Shown one piece after another: positions 12,285 through 20,917 of a stretch of 64,000 nucleotides of DNA. The notes beneath the pieces are model-generated. The model searched no databases, had not been told where the DNA came from, and worked only from the letters and a program-made list of their open reading frames with translations. Position 1 is the stretch's first letter. Each line of letters begins with the position of its first letter. The stretch lies in NCBI GenBank assembly GCA_017307375.1, contig JAFKFH010000008.1, positions 1 to 64,000 on the forward strand, written 5' to 3'. Source of the stretch: Alphaproteobacteria bacterium (GTDB lineage: Bacteria; Pseudomonadota; Alphaproteobacteria; Ferrovibrionales; Ferrovibrionaceae). Position numbers and translations under genes: made by a program.

Positions 12285-12730
12285 GTCGGGCAATCTCGCT
12301 CGTTGATACTGGCACACGATGCGACCGGCCGTCGGCCATGTCATGGAACCGACTATAAATTTGCCGGTCGGCGCTGTGGGTGACGAAGTGTAAGCGGGCA
12401 GACGAAATTGGTTACGCTGTGTATCATAACCGGCGATCTGCCACAGGCGTTGCAACAATCCCCAGTAGTGCGACCTTACGGTCGACGACAGTCTTTTGCG
12501 ATGTATCCCGCGGCTGCCTTGGGATATTCAGCGGCAGTACGTGTCCCGCGTCACAGGCTGGCGGGCGGCCGGACGCTAAGGTCCGGGCATCGCCAATGAT
12601 GCCTGGAAGGCCGAGTACGTGTGATGTGGGGTTCAGTGGGTACCGTATTGTCCATCGCCCGCCGCGGGCAGGTCGTCAGTCTGGGTCGCCGTGGCACCGT
12701 CCGGCGGCCGGTTCCGTCCGAGGATCGATC
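12285..12730. promoter_or_regulatory. 446-nt divergent intergenic region with small inverted repeats
   Basis: This lies between the leftward efflux operon and the rightward methyltransferase gene, and must hold promoters for both. A long frame on the plus strand continues through it, but its translation is low-complexity and unlike any family, so I do not call it coding. Two compact inverted repeats are visible: CGACC-TTAC-GGTCG at 12471-12484 and CCGGAC-GCTAAG-GTCCGG at 12569-12586. Either could be an operator or an RNA hairpin; nothing further is supported. Confidence 0.4.
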
Positions 12731-13558
12731 ATGACCATCTCCCCAGCCCTGCAGCGTTATGCCGGTGGCGCCCACGTCCAGGTCGATGGCTGGCTGTCCC
12801 AGCTCGATGCCGACATCGCGGTGCAGGTGGCGCAGGAACAGCAGCGGCTGGGGCTCACCGGGTCGGTCGGCGAGATCGGCATCCATCACGGCCGCCTGTT
12901 CATCCTACTGGCGCTGACGCTGCAGGCCGGCGAGACCGCGTTCGCGGTCGACATCTTCGGCGATCAGGAAGCCAACCTCGACGGCTCGGGCTATGGTGAC
13001 GAGGCAATCTTTCGCCAGAACATGAAGCGTTTCGGCGTGGCGGACGGCCAGGTGGCCGTCATCCGCTCGTCCTCGACCGCGATCGGCTGGCCCGACATCG
13101 CCGCCCGGGTCAAGGCCCCTGCCCGCTTCTTCTCGATCGATGGCGGTCACACGTCCGAAGTGACCGCCAACGACATGGCGATTGCCGACGAAGGCCTCGA
13201 CGATCGCGGCGTCGTCATCCTCGACGACTGGTTCAACCCGGAATTTCCGGCGGTATCGGAAGGCGCCTGCCGCCATCTGATCGCCCATCCCGGGCGGCTG
13301 GTGCCCTTTGCCATCGGCGACAACAAAGTGCTGTTCTGCCGGCCCGGCCAGGCCGATGGCTATCGCGCCGCGCTCCGGCGCGGCCTGCCGGAACGGCTGC
13401 ACATGCGCACGACGCTGATGTTCGGCAGCGAGGTCGAGGTCTATCGCACCCCGCATTCGATGCTCGACCGGATCCGCCAGTCGGACCTGGCCGACCAGCT
13501 GCGCGACCATCCGCTCGGCCGCAAGCTGAAGCCGATCGTGCGCCGGATCTTCGGATAG
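12731..13558 (+). CDS. Class I SAM-dependent methyltransferase (Methyltransf_24 type)
   Basis: 275 residues. Rossmann methyltransferase motifs appear in order: GEIGIHHGR (48-56, SAM-binding glycine loop), FAVDIFGDQ (71-79, acidic residue for the ribose), FFSIDGGHT (133-141) and VILDDWFN (162-169). This pattern is found in methyltransferases next to polysaccharide or rhamnose-modifying genes and in cephalosporin-hydroxylase-like enzymes. ATG 12731 has AGGA about 9 nt upstream and begins where family similarity begins. It sits at the edge of the exopolysaccharide locus, so modification of a surface sugar is a reasonable inference; the acceptor is unknown. Confidence 0.75.
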   Translation: MTISPALQRYAGGAHVQVDGWLSQLDADIAVQVAQEQQRLGLTGSVGEIGIHHGRLFILLALTLQAGETAFAVDIFGDQEANLDGSGYGDEAIFRQNMKRFGVADGQVAVIRSSSTAIGWPDIAARVKAPARFFSIDGGHTSEVTANDMAIADEGLDDRGVVILDDWFNPEFPAVSEGACRHLIAHPGRLVPFAIGDNKVLFCRPGQADGYRAALRRGLPERLHMRTTLMFGSEVEVYRTPHSMLDRIRQSDLADQLRDHPLGRKLKPIVRRIFG

Positions 13559-13576
13559 TCGGCTGCGGGTGCGCCC

Positions 13577-14389
13577 TCAGACGCCGCGGGCGAGATCGGC
13601 CAGCGCCTCGGGCCTGGCGGCGAAGATGAAATTGTTGACGTAGACCTTGCCCGGCACGCGATGGGTGCCGGCCTCGTTCAGGGCAGCACGGTCCTGCAGA
13701 ACCGCCGGATCGAAGCCGGCGACCGGGTTCAACCGCCCCTGATGCAGATAGAAGCCCTGGTAGCCCAACGGCTCGAGCAGCGCGCGAAGCTGCGGCACCG
13801 CCCCGGCGTGGTGGCGTTCCTCGGCCTCGACCAGGATGGTCGGCCGGTCGCGGGCGATGAGCGTCAGCCCGCCTTCCACCGCCGCCACCTCGTGGCCCTC
13901 GACGTCGATCTTGATGAAGCCGACCCGACGCGTGTCGTAGTCGTCGAGTCGCACTGTCGGCACCCGCAGCACCTCGCCGCCATGCACCGCCGCCGGGGGC
14001 CGATGATTGGCCTCGACCGAGGCCAGCGCTTCGAAACCCGGTTCGACGAACAGCTCGGCCTGGCCGCGCCGGTTCGAGACGGCGACCGCCTCGACCTGCA
14101 TCCTGCCGCTCGCGATGGCGCGGGCAAAACGCTGACGCAGGATCGCGCAGAGCCGGGCATTCGGCTCGAACGAGGTCAGATGCGCCGCACTGCGCAGCAG
14201 CCAGAAGGAGTACATGCCGGTGTTCGCGCCGACATCGAACGCGGCCTCGCCGGCCGGGACCAGTCTCGGCACCAGCGACAGTTCGGCCTCGCCATAGCGC
14301 GGGGCGACGCGGTCGCGCAGATCGGCCAGCGGCACGAACAGCCAGGGAAGATGATTTTGGATGAGGGTCTTGATCGCGCCGAGCAGCAT
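13577..14389 (-). CDS. FkbM family methyltransferase
   Basis: 270 residues. FDVGANTGMYSFW (51-63) is the characteristic FkbM SAM-binding loop, FEPN (74-77) the second motif, and FIKIDVEGHE (158-167) the diagnostic FkbM motif. These enzymes O-methylate sugars or polyketides, and many lie in capsule and O-antigen loci. It is convergent with the preceding methyltransferase gene (18-nt gap). Together they suggest a methylated surface polysaccharide. Confidence 0.85.
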   Translation of the reverse strand: MLLGAIKTLIQNHLPWLFVPLADLRDRVAPRYGEAELSLVPRLVPAGEAAFDVGANTGMYSFWLLRSAAHLTSFEPNARLCAILRQRFARAIASGRMQVEAVAVSNRRGQAELFVEPGFEALASVEANHRPPAAVHGGEVLRVPTVRLDDYDTRRVGFIKIDVEGHEVAAVEGGLTLIARDRPTILVEAEERHHAGAVPQLRALLEPLGYQGFYLHQGRLNPVAGFDPAVLQDRAALNEAGTHRVPGKVYVNNFIFAARPEALADLARGV

Positions 14390-14406
14390 GGCTGGACCCT
14401 AGCCGC

Positions 14407-14421
14407 CCGCGCGACGCGCGG
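14407..14421. terminator. 15-bp GC palindrome between two leftward genes
   Basis: CCGCGCG-A-CGCGCGG is a perfect inverted repeat in the 41-nt gap between the small secreted protein gene and the FkbM gene, both leftward. The position fits a hairpin that ends or attenuates transcription, but no T-run follows, and a DNA-binding site is equally possible. Confidence 0.3.
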
Positions 14422-14430
14422 CAAGATTTC

Positions 14431-14808
14431 CTAGATGCGACATTCGTATCCGGCCCAGGGCAGTTTTTTGTAGAACGGCTGGAGGAAGAGGTATTTCGCT
14501 TCGGTCCAGATGCGATTGCGCCGATCCGGGCACAGGGCGATCATCGCCGCGGCCGGATTGCCTTCCCACCAGACCGGCATGTTGATCACGATGCGGAAAC
14601 CCTGGCCCTGTTTCTCCGGCGGGTCGGCCCACCAGCCATAAGGCAGTCGGTCGACGAAATAGTCGTTTATCGCCTTGCGGACGTCGAACTCTTCGACCTC
14701 GGCCCGTGGGGCGTCATCGGTGATGCCCTGCGCCGCGACGCCGCGCGGCATGCCGGCAAGCATTACGGCAAGCGACAGCATAATGGTGCGATAGGCGATA
14801 CCGTTCAT
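14431..14808 (-). CDS. Small secreted protein of unknown function
   Basis: 125 residues. Residues 1-26 form a signal peptide (basic/polar start, hydrophobic core LSLAVMLAG, cleavage after VAA or VAAQ). The mature part has a Trp/Tyr-rich middle (DRLPYGWWADPPEK, MPVWWEGNPAAAM) and two cysteines near the end (ALCPDR, YECRI) that could form a disulphide. I recognise no family. It sits between the FkbM methyltransferase and the flippase gene, so a periplasmic role in polysaccharide export is possible but unproven. Confidence 0.6.
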   Translation of the reverse strand: MNGIAYRTIMLSLAVMLAGMPRGVAAQGITDDAPRAEVEEFDVRKAINDYFVDRLPYGWWADPPEKQGQGFRIVINMPVWWEGNPAAAMIALCPDRRNRIWTEAKYLFLQPFYKKLPWAGYECRI

Positions 14809-14854
14809 GGCGGAAAACCGGTAGCGTCAGACTTTGTTCCCCGTCAAGCATCCG

Positions 14855-16168
14855 ATGTCCGAACGCCCGCAGGCCGCTCCCGCCGAACAGACCCGATCGA
14901 CCTTGCTGCGCTATGTGCTCGGCCTTGCCGTGCGCGGCGCCGAGACGCTCGGCAAGCTCGGCCTCTACATCCTCGTCGGCCACCGGCTGGGCGCGCATGA
15001 TGCGGGGTTGTTCTTCCTCTGCCTGACCTGGGCCGCCCTGGTCGCCACCGGCGCCCGGCTCGGCCTGGACAAGGCGCTGACCCGCCACATCGCCGCCGAG
15101 GTCGCCGTCGGCGCCGGCGGCGCCGCCCGGCGCGCGATGCGCATGGGCTTCGGCTGGACGACGCTTGCCGGCATCGTGGCGGCCGGCATCACCTGGGCCC
15201 TGGCCGGCCCGGCGGCAACATACGCCTTCCGCATGCCCGATCTGGCCGCGCCACTCGCCCTGACGGCGGTGGTCATGCTGCCCCAGACGTTGATCTTCAC
15301 GCTGGGCTCGGCCATGTCCGGGTTCAAGCAGACGATCGCCGCCCAGGTCGTGCAGAACGCGTTGTGGCCGAATCTGACCCTGGCGGCACTGTTCGTCGGT
15401 GCCGATACGCTGGATCGCCTGATCCTGGCCCTGGCCGGGTCGATGGCCGTTTCCTGTGCGCTGGCCGTGTTCTTCCTGTGGCGGGCGCGCGGCATGCTGG
15501 CCGATCGCCCGGCGCCGACCGCCGAACCGGTCGAGCCCCTGCCCGGCATGTGGCATACGGCCATGCCGCTGCTGGCCGTCGAGCTGACGCAGGTCGGCCT
15601 GTCGTCGCTGCCGGTCCTGGTCCTGGGCCTCGTCGCCGATGCCGCCGTTGTCGGGGCGTTCTCGATGGCCAACCGGATCTCGATGCTGGTCTGGGTGATC
15701 ATCATCGCCGCCGGCACGGTCGCCGCCCCGCATTTCGCCGAGCTGTTCCGGCTCGGCGCCATCGACCGGCTGAGACGCTACAACACCATGATCCGGCGCG
15801 GGGTGGCCGCGGTCGGCGTCCCGGCGACGCTGGTGATGCTGGCCGTGCCGGAGATGCTGTTGCGGCTCATCGCCCCGGAGTTCGATGCGGCGGCAACCGC
15901 GCTGCGGATCATGGCGATCGGCCAGATGATCAACTGCCTGCTGCCGGTTCAGGACGTGCTGCTCGGCATGACCGGCAATGGCGGCGTGCTGCGGCGGCTC
16001 AACATGCTGCAGCTGGCGGTCGGGCTTGTCGCGTCGGCGGCGCTGATCCCCATCTTCGGCATCGTCGGCGCGGCGTCGGTGGCCGCGCTGGTCACCGCGC
16101 AGGGCGCGATCGGAACCACGCTGGCGACCCGGCGATTGTTGCTTGCCGAGAACACTCGTTACACCTGA
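14855..16168 (+). CDS. Polysaccharide flippase, Wzx/MOP superfamily
   Basis: 437 residues, almost entirely alternating hydrophobic helices (about 12-14), with the MOP-flippase feel throughout: LGLYILVGHRLGAHDAGLFF near the start, and paired helices with AGTVAAPHFAELF in the middle. It should flip undecaprenyl-linked repeat units across the inner membrane for Wzy polymerisation. ATG 14855 is chosen; an in-frame TTG at 14834 is an alternative. Head-to-head with the leftward small secreted gene (46-nt gap), so the promoters overlap. Confidence 0.85.
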   Translation: MSERPQAAPAEQTRSTLLRYVLGLAVRGAETLGKLGLYILVGHRLGAHDAGLFFLCLTWAALVATGARLGLDKALTRHIAAEVAVGAGGAARRAMRMGFGWTTLAGIVAAGITWALAGPAATYAFRMPDLAAPLALTAVVMLPQTLIFTLGSAMSGFKQTIAAQVVQNALWPNLTLAALFVGADTLDRLILALAGSMAVSCALAVFFLWRARGMLADRPAPTAEPVEPLPGMWHTAMPLLAVELTQVGLSSLPVLVLGLVADAAVVGAFSMANRISMLVWVIIIAAGTVAAPHFAELFRLGAIDRLRRYNTMIRRGVAAVGVPATLVMLAVPEMLLRLIAPEFDAAATALRIMAIGQMINCLLPVQDVLLGMTGNGGVLRRLNMLQLAVGLVASAALIPIFGIVGAASVAALVTAQGAIGTTLATRRLLLAENTRYT

Positions 16169-16203
16169 TTGCTTCCATTTCGCAGCGTTGCTGCTAGGGT
16201 CGA

Positions 16204-16298
16204 CCGGAATTGGAAGTTCCGGATAAAATGCTGATTCGTAACATTAATTCGGTGCAAGGTAGCCGCATTTACTTACCGCAACCGAAAGCGGTCGGCTG
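16204..16298 (+). promoter_or_regulatory. Palindrome and structured leader before the glycosyltransferase operon
   Basis: The 130-nt gap after the flippase holds a perfect palindrome, CCGGAA-N7-TTCCGG (16204-16222), followed by an AT-rich patch (ATAAAATG to ACATTAATTC). A hairpin follows in which ACCGC (16275-16279) pairs with GCGGT (16288-16292), and AGCCG (16261-16265) can pair with CGGCT (16293-16297). The second stem ends two bases before the ATG at 16299 and covers the place where a ribosome site would be. Confidence 0.4.
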
Positions 16299-17708
16299 AT
16301 GCGCTGGACCCATGGCCTCGTCAACCGGCTGGTGATGGCATGGGATGGCGGGCTGCTGCTCGCCGCACTCGCCTGTGCCTGGTTCTTCGAACTGCATCCG
16401 CAGGGTCCCAATCCGAAGGGCCAGGCGATGATCCTGGCCGTGGTCGGCATCCACGTCTTCCTGTCGGCGATGACGATGGTCGACGCCTACCGGCTCGAGA
16501 ATTACCGCAAGCTGCTCAAGCAGATCTTCACCATCGCCTTCGGCATCGTCGCCGCGCTCGCCATCGCGCTGATCCTGGTCTGGGCTTTCGCGCCGAACGA
16601 ACTGGCCAATCCGCGCTGGCTGTTCCAGTGGGCGGCATCGTCCTTCGTCGTCCTGGTGCTCGGCCGGCTGGTGGTCGGCCCGCTGAGCAGCCGGGCGCGT
16701 CGCCGCGGCCTGCTGCGGCGCGAGGTCGTCATCGTCGGTGCGACCGATATCGCGCGCGACGTCATCCGCCATGTCAACGACCCCGGCCGGCGCGACCTCT
16801 ATCGTCTCGCCGCCGTCTTCGACGACCGGGTCACCCGCCATGCCCTGGACCTCGGCGCCGACATCCCGGTCACCGGCCGGATCGAGGCGTTGCACGCCTA
16901 TGTGCGTGACAACAAGGTCGACATCATCGTGATGGCACTGCCCTGGGAAGCCGCCGACCGGATCTTCCAGCTGCTCGGCCAGTTGCAGATGATCGCGGCC
17001 GACATCGTCCTGCCGCTGAAGCACAACCCGCTCGACCTGCGCCTGCCCCATGGTGGCGACCTTGCCGGCCTGCCGGTCCTGCAACTGATGCAGGCGCCGC
17101 TGCGCGGCACCCATGCGCTGATGAAGCTGATCGAGGATTATGTCGTCGCCACCATCGGCATCATCGTCGCGGCGCCGGTCATCGCCATCGCGGCGATCGC
17201 CATCCGCCTCGATTCTCCCGGACCGGTCTTCTTCCGCCAGCCGCGCCTCGGCCTGAACAACACGATCTTCCCGATGTTCAAGCTGCGCACGATGACGGTC
17301 GACGAATCCGACGACGGCTCGCTCGGCACCAAGCGCGACAATCCGCGCATCACCCGCGTCGGTGCCTTCCTCAGGCGCACCAGCCTGGACGAGCTGCCGC
17401 AACTGCTCAACGTGCTGCGCGGCGAGATGTCCGTCGTGGGGCCGCGGGCGCATGTCCCGAACATGGTCGTGTCCGACGGCCCCTATTACGAAGTGGTCAA
17501 GCGCTACGCAACCCGCAGCCGGATCAAGCCGGGCATTACCGGCTGGGCTCAGATCAACGGCATGCGCGGCGGCATCGACACCATCGAGAAGGCACGCCGC
17601 GGCGTCGAACTGGATACCTACTACGTCGAGAACTGGTCGCTATGGTTCGACTTCAAGATCATGCTCAGAACGCTGGTCCTCGGCATGGTGGGCCGGGACG
17701 TCTTCTAG
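16299..17708 (+). CDS. Undecaprenyl-phosphate sugar phosphotransferase (initiating PGT, WcaJ/ExoY-like)
   Basis: 469 residues. It starts exopolysaccharide repeat synthesis by moving a sugar-1-phosphate to undecaprenyl phosphate at the inner membrane. Residues 1-120 contain four to five membrane helices. A CoA-binding-like Rossmann region begins at VVIVGATDIARDVI (about 144-157). The C-terminal bacterial sugar transferase domain (from about residue 275) has the expected membrane dip, DSPGPVFFRQPRLG, FKLRTM, the catalytic-region signature RTSLDELPQLLNVLRGEMS and VGPR, and ends FWL-like (WFDFKIMLRTLVLGM). Full length for the WbaP/WcaJ class. No canonical ribosome site is exposed (see leader). 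The next gene begins inside its 3' end. Confidence 0.9.
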   Translation: MRWTHGLVNRLVMAWDGGLLLAALACAWFFELHPQGPNPKGQAMILAVVGIHVFLSAMTMVDAYRLENYRKLLKQIFTIAFGIVAALAIALILVWAFAPNELANPRWLFQWAASSFVVLVLGRLVVGPLSSRARRRGLLRREVVIVGATDIARDVIRHVNDPGRRDLYRLAAVFDDRVTRHALDLGADIPVTGRIEALHAYVRDNKVDIIVMALPWEAADRIFQLLGQLQMIAADIVLPLKHNPLDLRLPHGGDLAGLPVLQLMQAPLRGTHALMKLIEDYVVATIGIIVAAPVIAIAAIAIRLDSPGPVFFRQPRLGLNNTIFPMFKLRTMTVDESDDGSLGTKRDNPRITRVGAFLRRTSLDELPQLLNVLRGEMSVVGPRAHVPNMVVSDGPYYEVVKRYATRSRIKPGITGWAQINGMRGGIDTIEKARRGVELDTYYVENWSLWFDFKIMLRTLVLGMVGRDVF

Positions 17709-18697
17709 GCGTCCTGCTGGTCCTGCTGACCGCCACGCTGCTCTGCCCGCCGTCGCTCACCCGCGCGGGGAACCTGCCCGAGCGTCCGTTCCTCGGCTAC
17801 CACGAAAGCTGGTGGGAAGTGCCTGCGACCGGCCCGGCGGCGACGCGGCTGGCGGCGATCCCGGGCTATGTCAACATCGTCGCGCTCTCTTTCGCCCGGC
17901 CCGACATGACCTATGCGGGGGCGCTCGAACTCGGCGGGACGGGCCTGCAATATCCCTACGATGGCCGGGTCCTGAAGGGGGCTGTTGCCTTGCTGCGGCA
18001 GCGCCAGCCGGGAACCCGGATCATTCTTTCCATCGGCGGATCGGCTTATCCTGCCTGGCATCGCCTGAACGCCGATGCCGTGGCGCGGCTGGTCGGCGAT
18101 CTCGGGCTCGACGGCATCGACATCGATTTCGAACCGGCCGAACCCGGCTGCCGAACCGAAGGCGGCCGCATCCGCTGCGCCAGCGACCGCGACTTTGCCG
18201 ACATCGTCTCGCGCCTGCGCCGCGTTCTGCCCCGTCCCGCCATCATCGCCGTTGCCGGCTGGTCGGTCGCGGCCTTTGGGGAAGGTCCCTGGATCGATGC
18301 CCAGCCGCGCAGCCGCTATACCGGCATGATGCTGAACCTGCTGCGCGGCCCCGCCGCGGCCGACATCGATCTGGTGTCGATCATGGCCTACGAGGCCGGC
18401 CCGTCGTTCAAGCCGTGGGAGGCTTTCCAGGCCTACCGCGCGGTCTGGCGAGGCCCGCTCGCCCTGGGTTTCCATGTCCCGCCGCAGCGTCAGCCGAACG
18501 AACCTGTCCATACCCAATCATTCATTGCGGATATGACGGCAAGGGTGAGGCAGGATCCGGCGGGCGGGGTTATGCTCTACTCGTTGTCCGCAATGCCGCC
18601 GGGGCAGATAACGCCGGACAATCCGGACGCCAGAACCGCCGCGGCCGCCATTTGTCGCACCCTGCAATTGCCGGGCTGCGGCAAGCCGCTGCCGTGA
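17642..18697 (+). CDS. Exported glycosyl hydrolase family 18 (chitinase-like) protein
   Basis: 351 residues in frame from ATG 17642, which overlaps the phosphotransferase gene by 67 nt. No closer ATG/GTG/TTG exists before the signal-like segment LLGVLLVLLTATLL (22-35), so this start or a rare CTG must be used. The GH18 catalytic signature DGIDIDFE (D157-E164) is intact, with the acid glutamate as residue 164; substrate-side motifs IILSIGGSAYPAW and VSIMAYEAGP are also family-like. It is probably a periplasmic hydrolase acting on an N-acetylhexosamine-containing glycan. Its position inside the EPS operon suggests trimming or processing of the polymer, not chitin use. Confidence 0.78.
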   Translation: MVRLQDHAQNAGPRHGGPGRLLGVLLVLLTATLLCPPSLTRAGNLPERPFLGYHESWWEVPATGPAATRLAAIPGYVNIVALSFARPDMTYAGALELGGTGLQYPYDGRVLKGAVALLRQRQPGTRIILSIGGSAYPAWHRLNADAVARLVGDLGLDGIDIDFEPAEPGCRTEGGRIRCASDRDFADIVSRLRRVLPRPAIIAVAGWSVAAFGEGPWIDAQPRSRYTGMMLNLLRGPAAADIDLVSIMAYEAGPSFKPWEAFQAYRAVWRGPLALGFHVPPQRQPNEPVHTQSFIADMTARVRQDPAGGVMLYSLSAMPPGQITPDNPDARTAAAAICRTLQLPGCGKPLP

Positions 18698-18793
18698 GGT
18701 AACGTAAAATGAACAATTTGACGCAAATATCCGCGAATGTGTATGAGTGACGTGCTTATCAGCCCCTTCTCCCACCGATCGGCTGCCTGAAAG
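18698..18793 (+). promoter_or_regulatory. Candidate sigma-70 promoter for the co-polymerase/export genes
   Basis: TTGACG (18718-18723) and TATGAG (18742-18747) are separated by 18 nt in an AT-rich stretch, about 47 nt before the next start codon. This is the best promoter-like pair in the EPS locus. A small GCGGC-AA-GCCGC hairpin lies at the end of the preceding gene. Confidence 0.4.
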
Positions 18794-20917
18794 ATGGCCA
18801 TGGCCCAGACACCGGCGGATGCCCGCCAGCTGGCGGCATCACGCACGACCGGCTACACGATGCGCGACCTGGCCGTGCTCGGCTTCTACGGGTGGAAGGC
18901 GATCACCTTCGGCTTCCTGCTGATCGTTGCCATCGGCGTCGTCGCCGCGCTCAACGCCCGCACCCAATACCGCGCGGAAGGCCGCCTGCTCGTGATGGTC
19001 TCGCGGGAACACGTCGACAACCAGGGTATCGGCGCACAATTGCCGACCGTCGTCTCGGTCGACGGGCTGAAGGCGGTCGAGTCCGAGATCAACATCCTGA
19101 TCAGTCCCGCGGTCATCAAGCAGATGGTCGACGCGATCGGGCCGCAGACCCTGTTCCCGGAACTGGCGCAGCGCCGCTATCTCGGCTTCCTGCCCGCCTA
19201 TCCCGAGGACAGCTGGCCCGGCCGGGCGGTCGAGATGGTCCAGTCGCGCCTGCGCGCCGAGCCCGCCTCCGACTCCAATATCGTGCGGCTTACCTTCAAC
19301 CATCCCGTGCCGGAAATGGCCGCCAAGGCGGTCAACGAACTGTTCGAAGCCTATCTGACGCAGCGCCGGCAGATCTACGACCGCCCGCGCCTGCCCTTCC
19401 TGTCGGGCGAACTGGCGCGGTTCGCCGACCAGTTGCGCCGCATCGAGACCGAGATCCAGGGGGTCAAGAGCCGGTACGGCGTGATCGACATCCGGCAGGA
19501 AGTGCTGCTTTCCGTCAATCAGATCGATTCGATCGTGGCCAGGCGCCGCCAGACCCAGGAGCGGCGTGAAGGCCTGAAGTCCGAAGTGGCCGAGGCGACG
19601 GCCAAGTTGGCCAAGACGCCGCCGACCGTCTTCGATTTCTCGGAGACCACGAACCAGTCGCAGAACGACGACGATCGCAACGTGCTCCTGCGGCTGCAAT
19701 TGCAGCGCGACAAGCTGATGCAGCATTACCAGCCGGACTATCCGCCGCTGAAGGATGTCGAGCGGCAGATCGAGGTGGTGCGCCGCTCGCTCAGGTCGCA
19801 GGACAAGCCACAATTCTCGGCCCGGCGCGAAGTCCGCAACCCGGCGCTGGCATTCCTGATCAACCATCTGACGCAGCTCGAGATCGAGGCCAGCGCCATC
19901 CAGCGCCAGCTGGACGAACTCGAGCGCCAGCAGAAGGATGCCGAGCAGCGCGTGGCGATGCTGCGCGAAGCCGAAGCGCAGCTCAATGACCTCGAACGCA
20001 CCCGCGGCATCGTCGAGCAGATCCACAAGGATTACGCGATGCGGACCGAGGCCGCCCGCATCGACGAGAGCCAGGCGCGCACCGACGATGCCAGCGTGCG
20101 TGTCACCCAATGGGCGGTCGACCCGGTGGTGGGCGAGACGATGGTTCCCTCGTTCATCGTTGCCGGCATCCTGGGGGGCCTGCTGTTCGGTGCCGCGGTC
20201 GGGGTTGCTGCCGCGTGGATCCGCCAGGTGTTCATCCTGCCGGGCGAGGCCGAGCGCGGCTTGGCCCTGCCCGCCTTGGCGAGCCTGTCGGATGCTTCCA
20301 CCCGCCAGGTGCGCGAGGAAATGATGCTGCTCGCCGCCCGGCTGGCCGAATTCAACATCGACGGCCGCCCGATGAAACGGCTGCAGGTGCTGGCCGACAG
20401 CGAGGCAGCGGATACGGTTTCGACCGTGCGTTCGCTCGCCATCGAACTGGCGCAGGGCCACGGGCGCAATATTGTCGTCGTCGACCTGATCGGCGACGGA
20501 CGCGGTGTCCTCTCCGAATTGGGCGTGGCCGGCGGCGGCGGCGGCGCGCGCCACGACGACGGCGTCGAGATCGTCGCCACCGACATCGAGGGCCTCTCCG
20601 TCGCGGTCGGGTCGACCGAGACGGTGATCGCCTCGCTGCGCACGTCCTTGCCGCGAATCCGCGCCTTCCTCAACCGGCGCAACGAGGAAGCCGATATCGT
20701 GCTGATCGCCGCGCCGCCGATGCGACAGAGCCACCTCGGCCAGCGCCTTGCCGTGCTGGTCGATGCGAGCATCCTGGTCGTCCGCGCCGAGCAGACGCGC
20801 GCCCTCGCCGCGATCCGCCTGCGCGACGCCATCCTGGAAGCCGGCGGCGACCTGCTCGGCATGATCTTCACCGGCCGGCGCTTCCACGTGCCGAAGGCAA
20901 TCTATCGATGGATCTGA
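18794..20917 (+). CDS. Polysaccharide co-polymerase (Wzc/GumC type) with degenerate kinase-like domain
   Basis: 707 residues. The first membrane helix (about 35-55) leads into a Wzz domain. A long coiled coil follows (about 190-420; FADQLRRIETEIQGVKSRYG, IEASAIQRQLDELERQQK), then the GNVR-type region and a second helix (about 450-475; VAGILGGLLFGAAVGVAAAW). Residues about 526-707 align with the tyrosine-kinase domain of Wzc. However, the Walker A site reads LADSEAADTVSTVRS, with no GxxGxGKS. VVVDLIGD and DIVLIAAPPM remain as A'- and B-like strands. There is no tyrosine-rich tail. It should control chain length with Wza/Wzy, but cannot be an ordinary autokinase. It starts with ATGGCCATGGCC, so either ATG could be used. 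Confidence 0.85.
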   Translation: MAMAQTPADARQLAASRTTGYTMRDLAVLGFYGWKAITFGFLLIVAIGVVAALNARTQYRAEGRLLVMVSREHVDNQGIGAQLPTVVSVDGLKAVESEINILISPAVIKQMVDAIGPQTLFPELAQRRYLGFLPAYPEDSWPGRAVEMVQSRLRAEPASDSNIVRLTFNHPVPEMAAKAVNELFEAYLTQRRQIYDRPRLPFLSGELARFADQLRRIETEIQGVKSRYGVIDIRQEVLLSVNQIDSIVARRRQTQERREGLKSEVAEATAKLAKTPPTVFDFSETTNQSQNDDDRNVLLRLQLQRDKLMQHYQPDYPPLKDVERQIEVVRRSLRSQDKPQFSARREVRNPALAFLINHLTQLEIEASAIQRQLDELERQQKDAEQRVAMLREAEAQLNDLERTRGIVEQIHKDYAMRTEAARIDESQARTDDASVRVTQWAVDPVVGETMVPSFIVAGILGGLLFGAAVGVAAAWIRQVFILPGEAERGLALPALASLSDASTRQVREEMMLLAARLAEFNIDGRPMKRLQVLADSEAADTVSTVRSLAIELAQGHGRNIVVVDLIGDGRGVLSELGVAGGGGGARHDDGVEIVATDIEGLSVAVGSTETVIASLRTSLPRIRAFLNRRNEEADIVLIAAPPMRQSHLGQRLAVLVDASILVVRAEQTRALAAIRLRDAILEAGGDLLGMIFTGRRFHVPKAIYRWI

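Noticed and set aside
12380-12730. N-terminal extension of the methyltransferase by 117 codons
   Set aside because: No family-like sequence before the ATG at 12731, which has its own ribosome site.
18839-20887. A 682-codon minus-strand open frame antisense to the co-polymerase
   Set aside because: The co-polymerase frame has clear domains; the antisense translation is Asp/Arg/His-rich with none.
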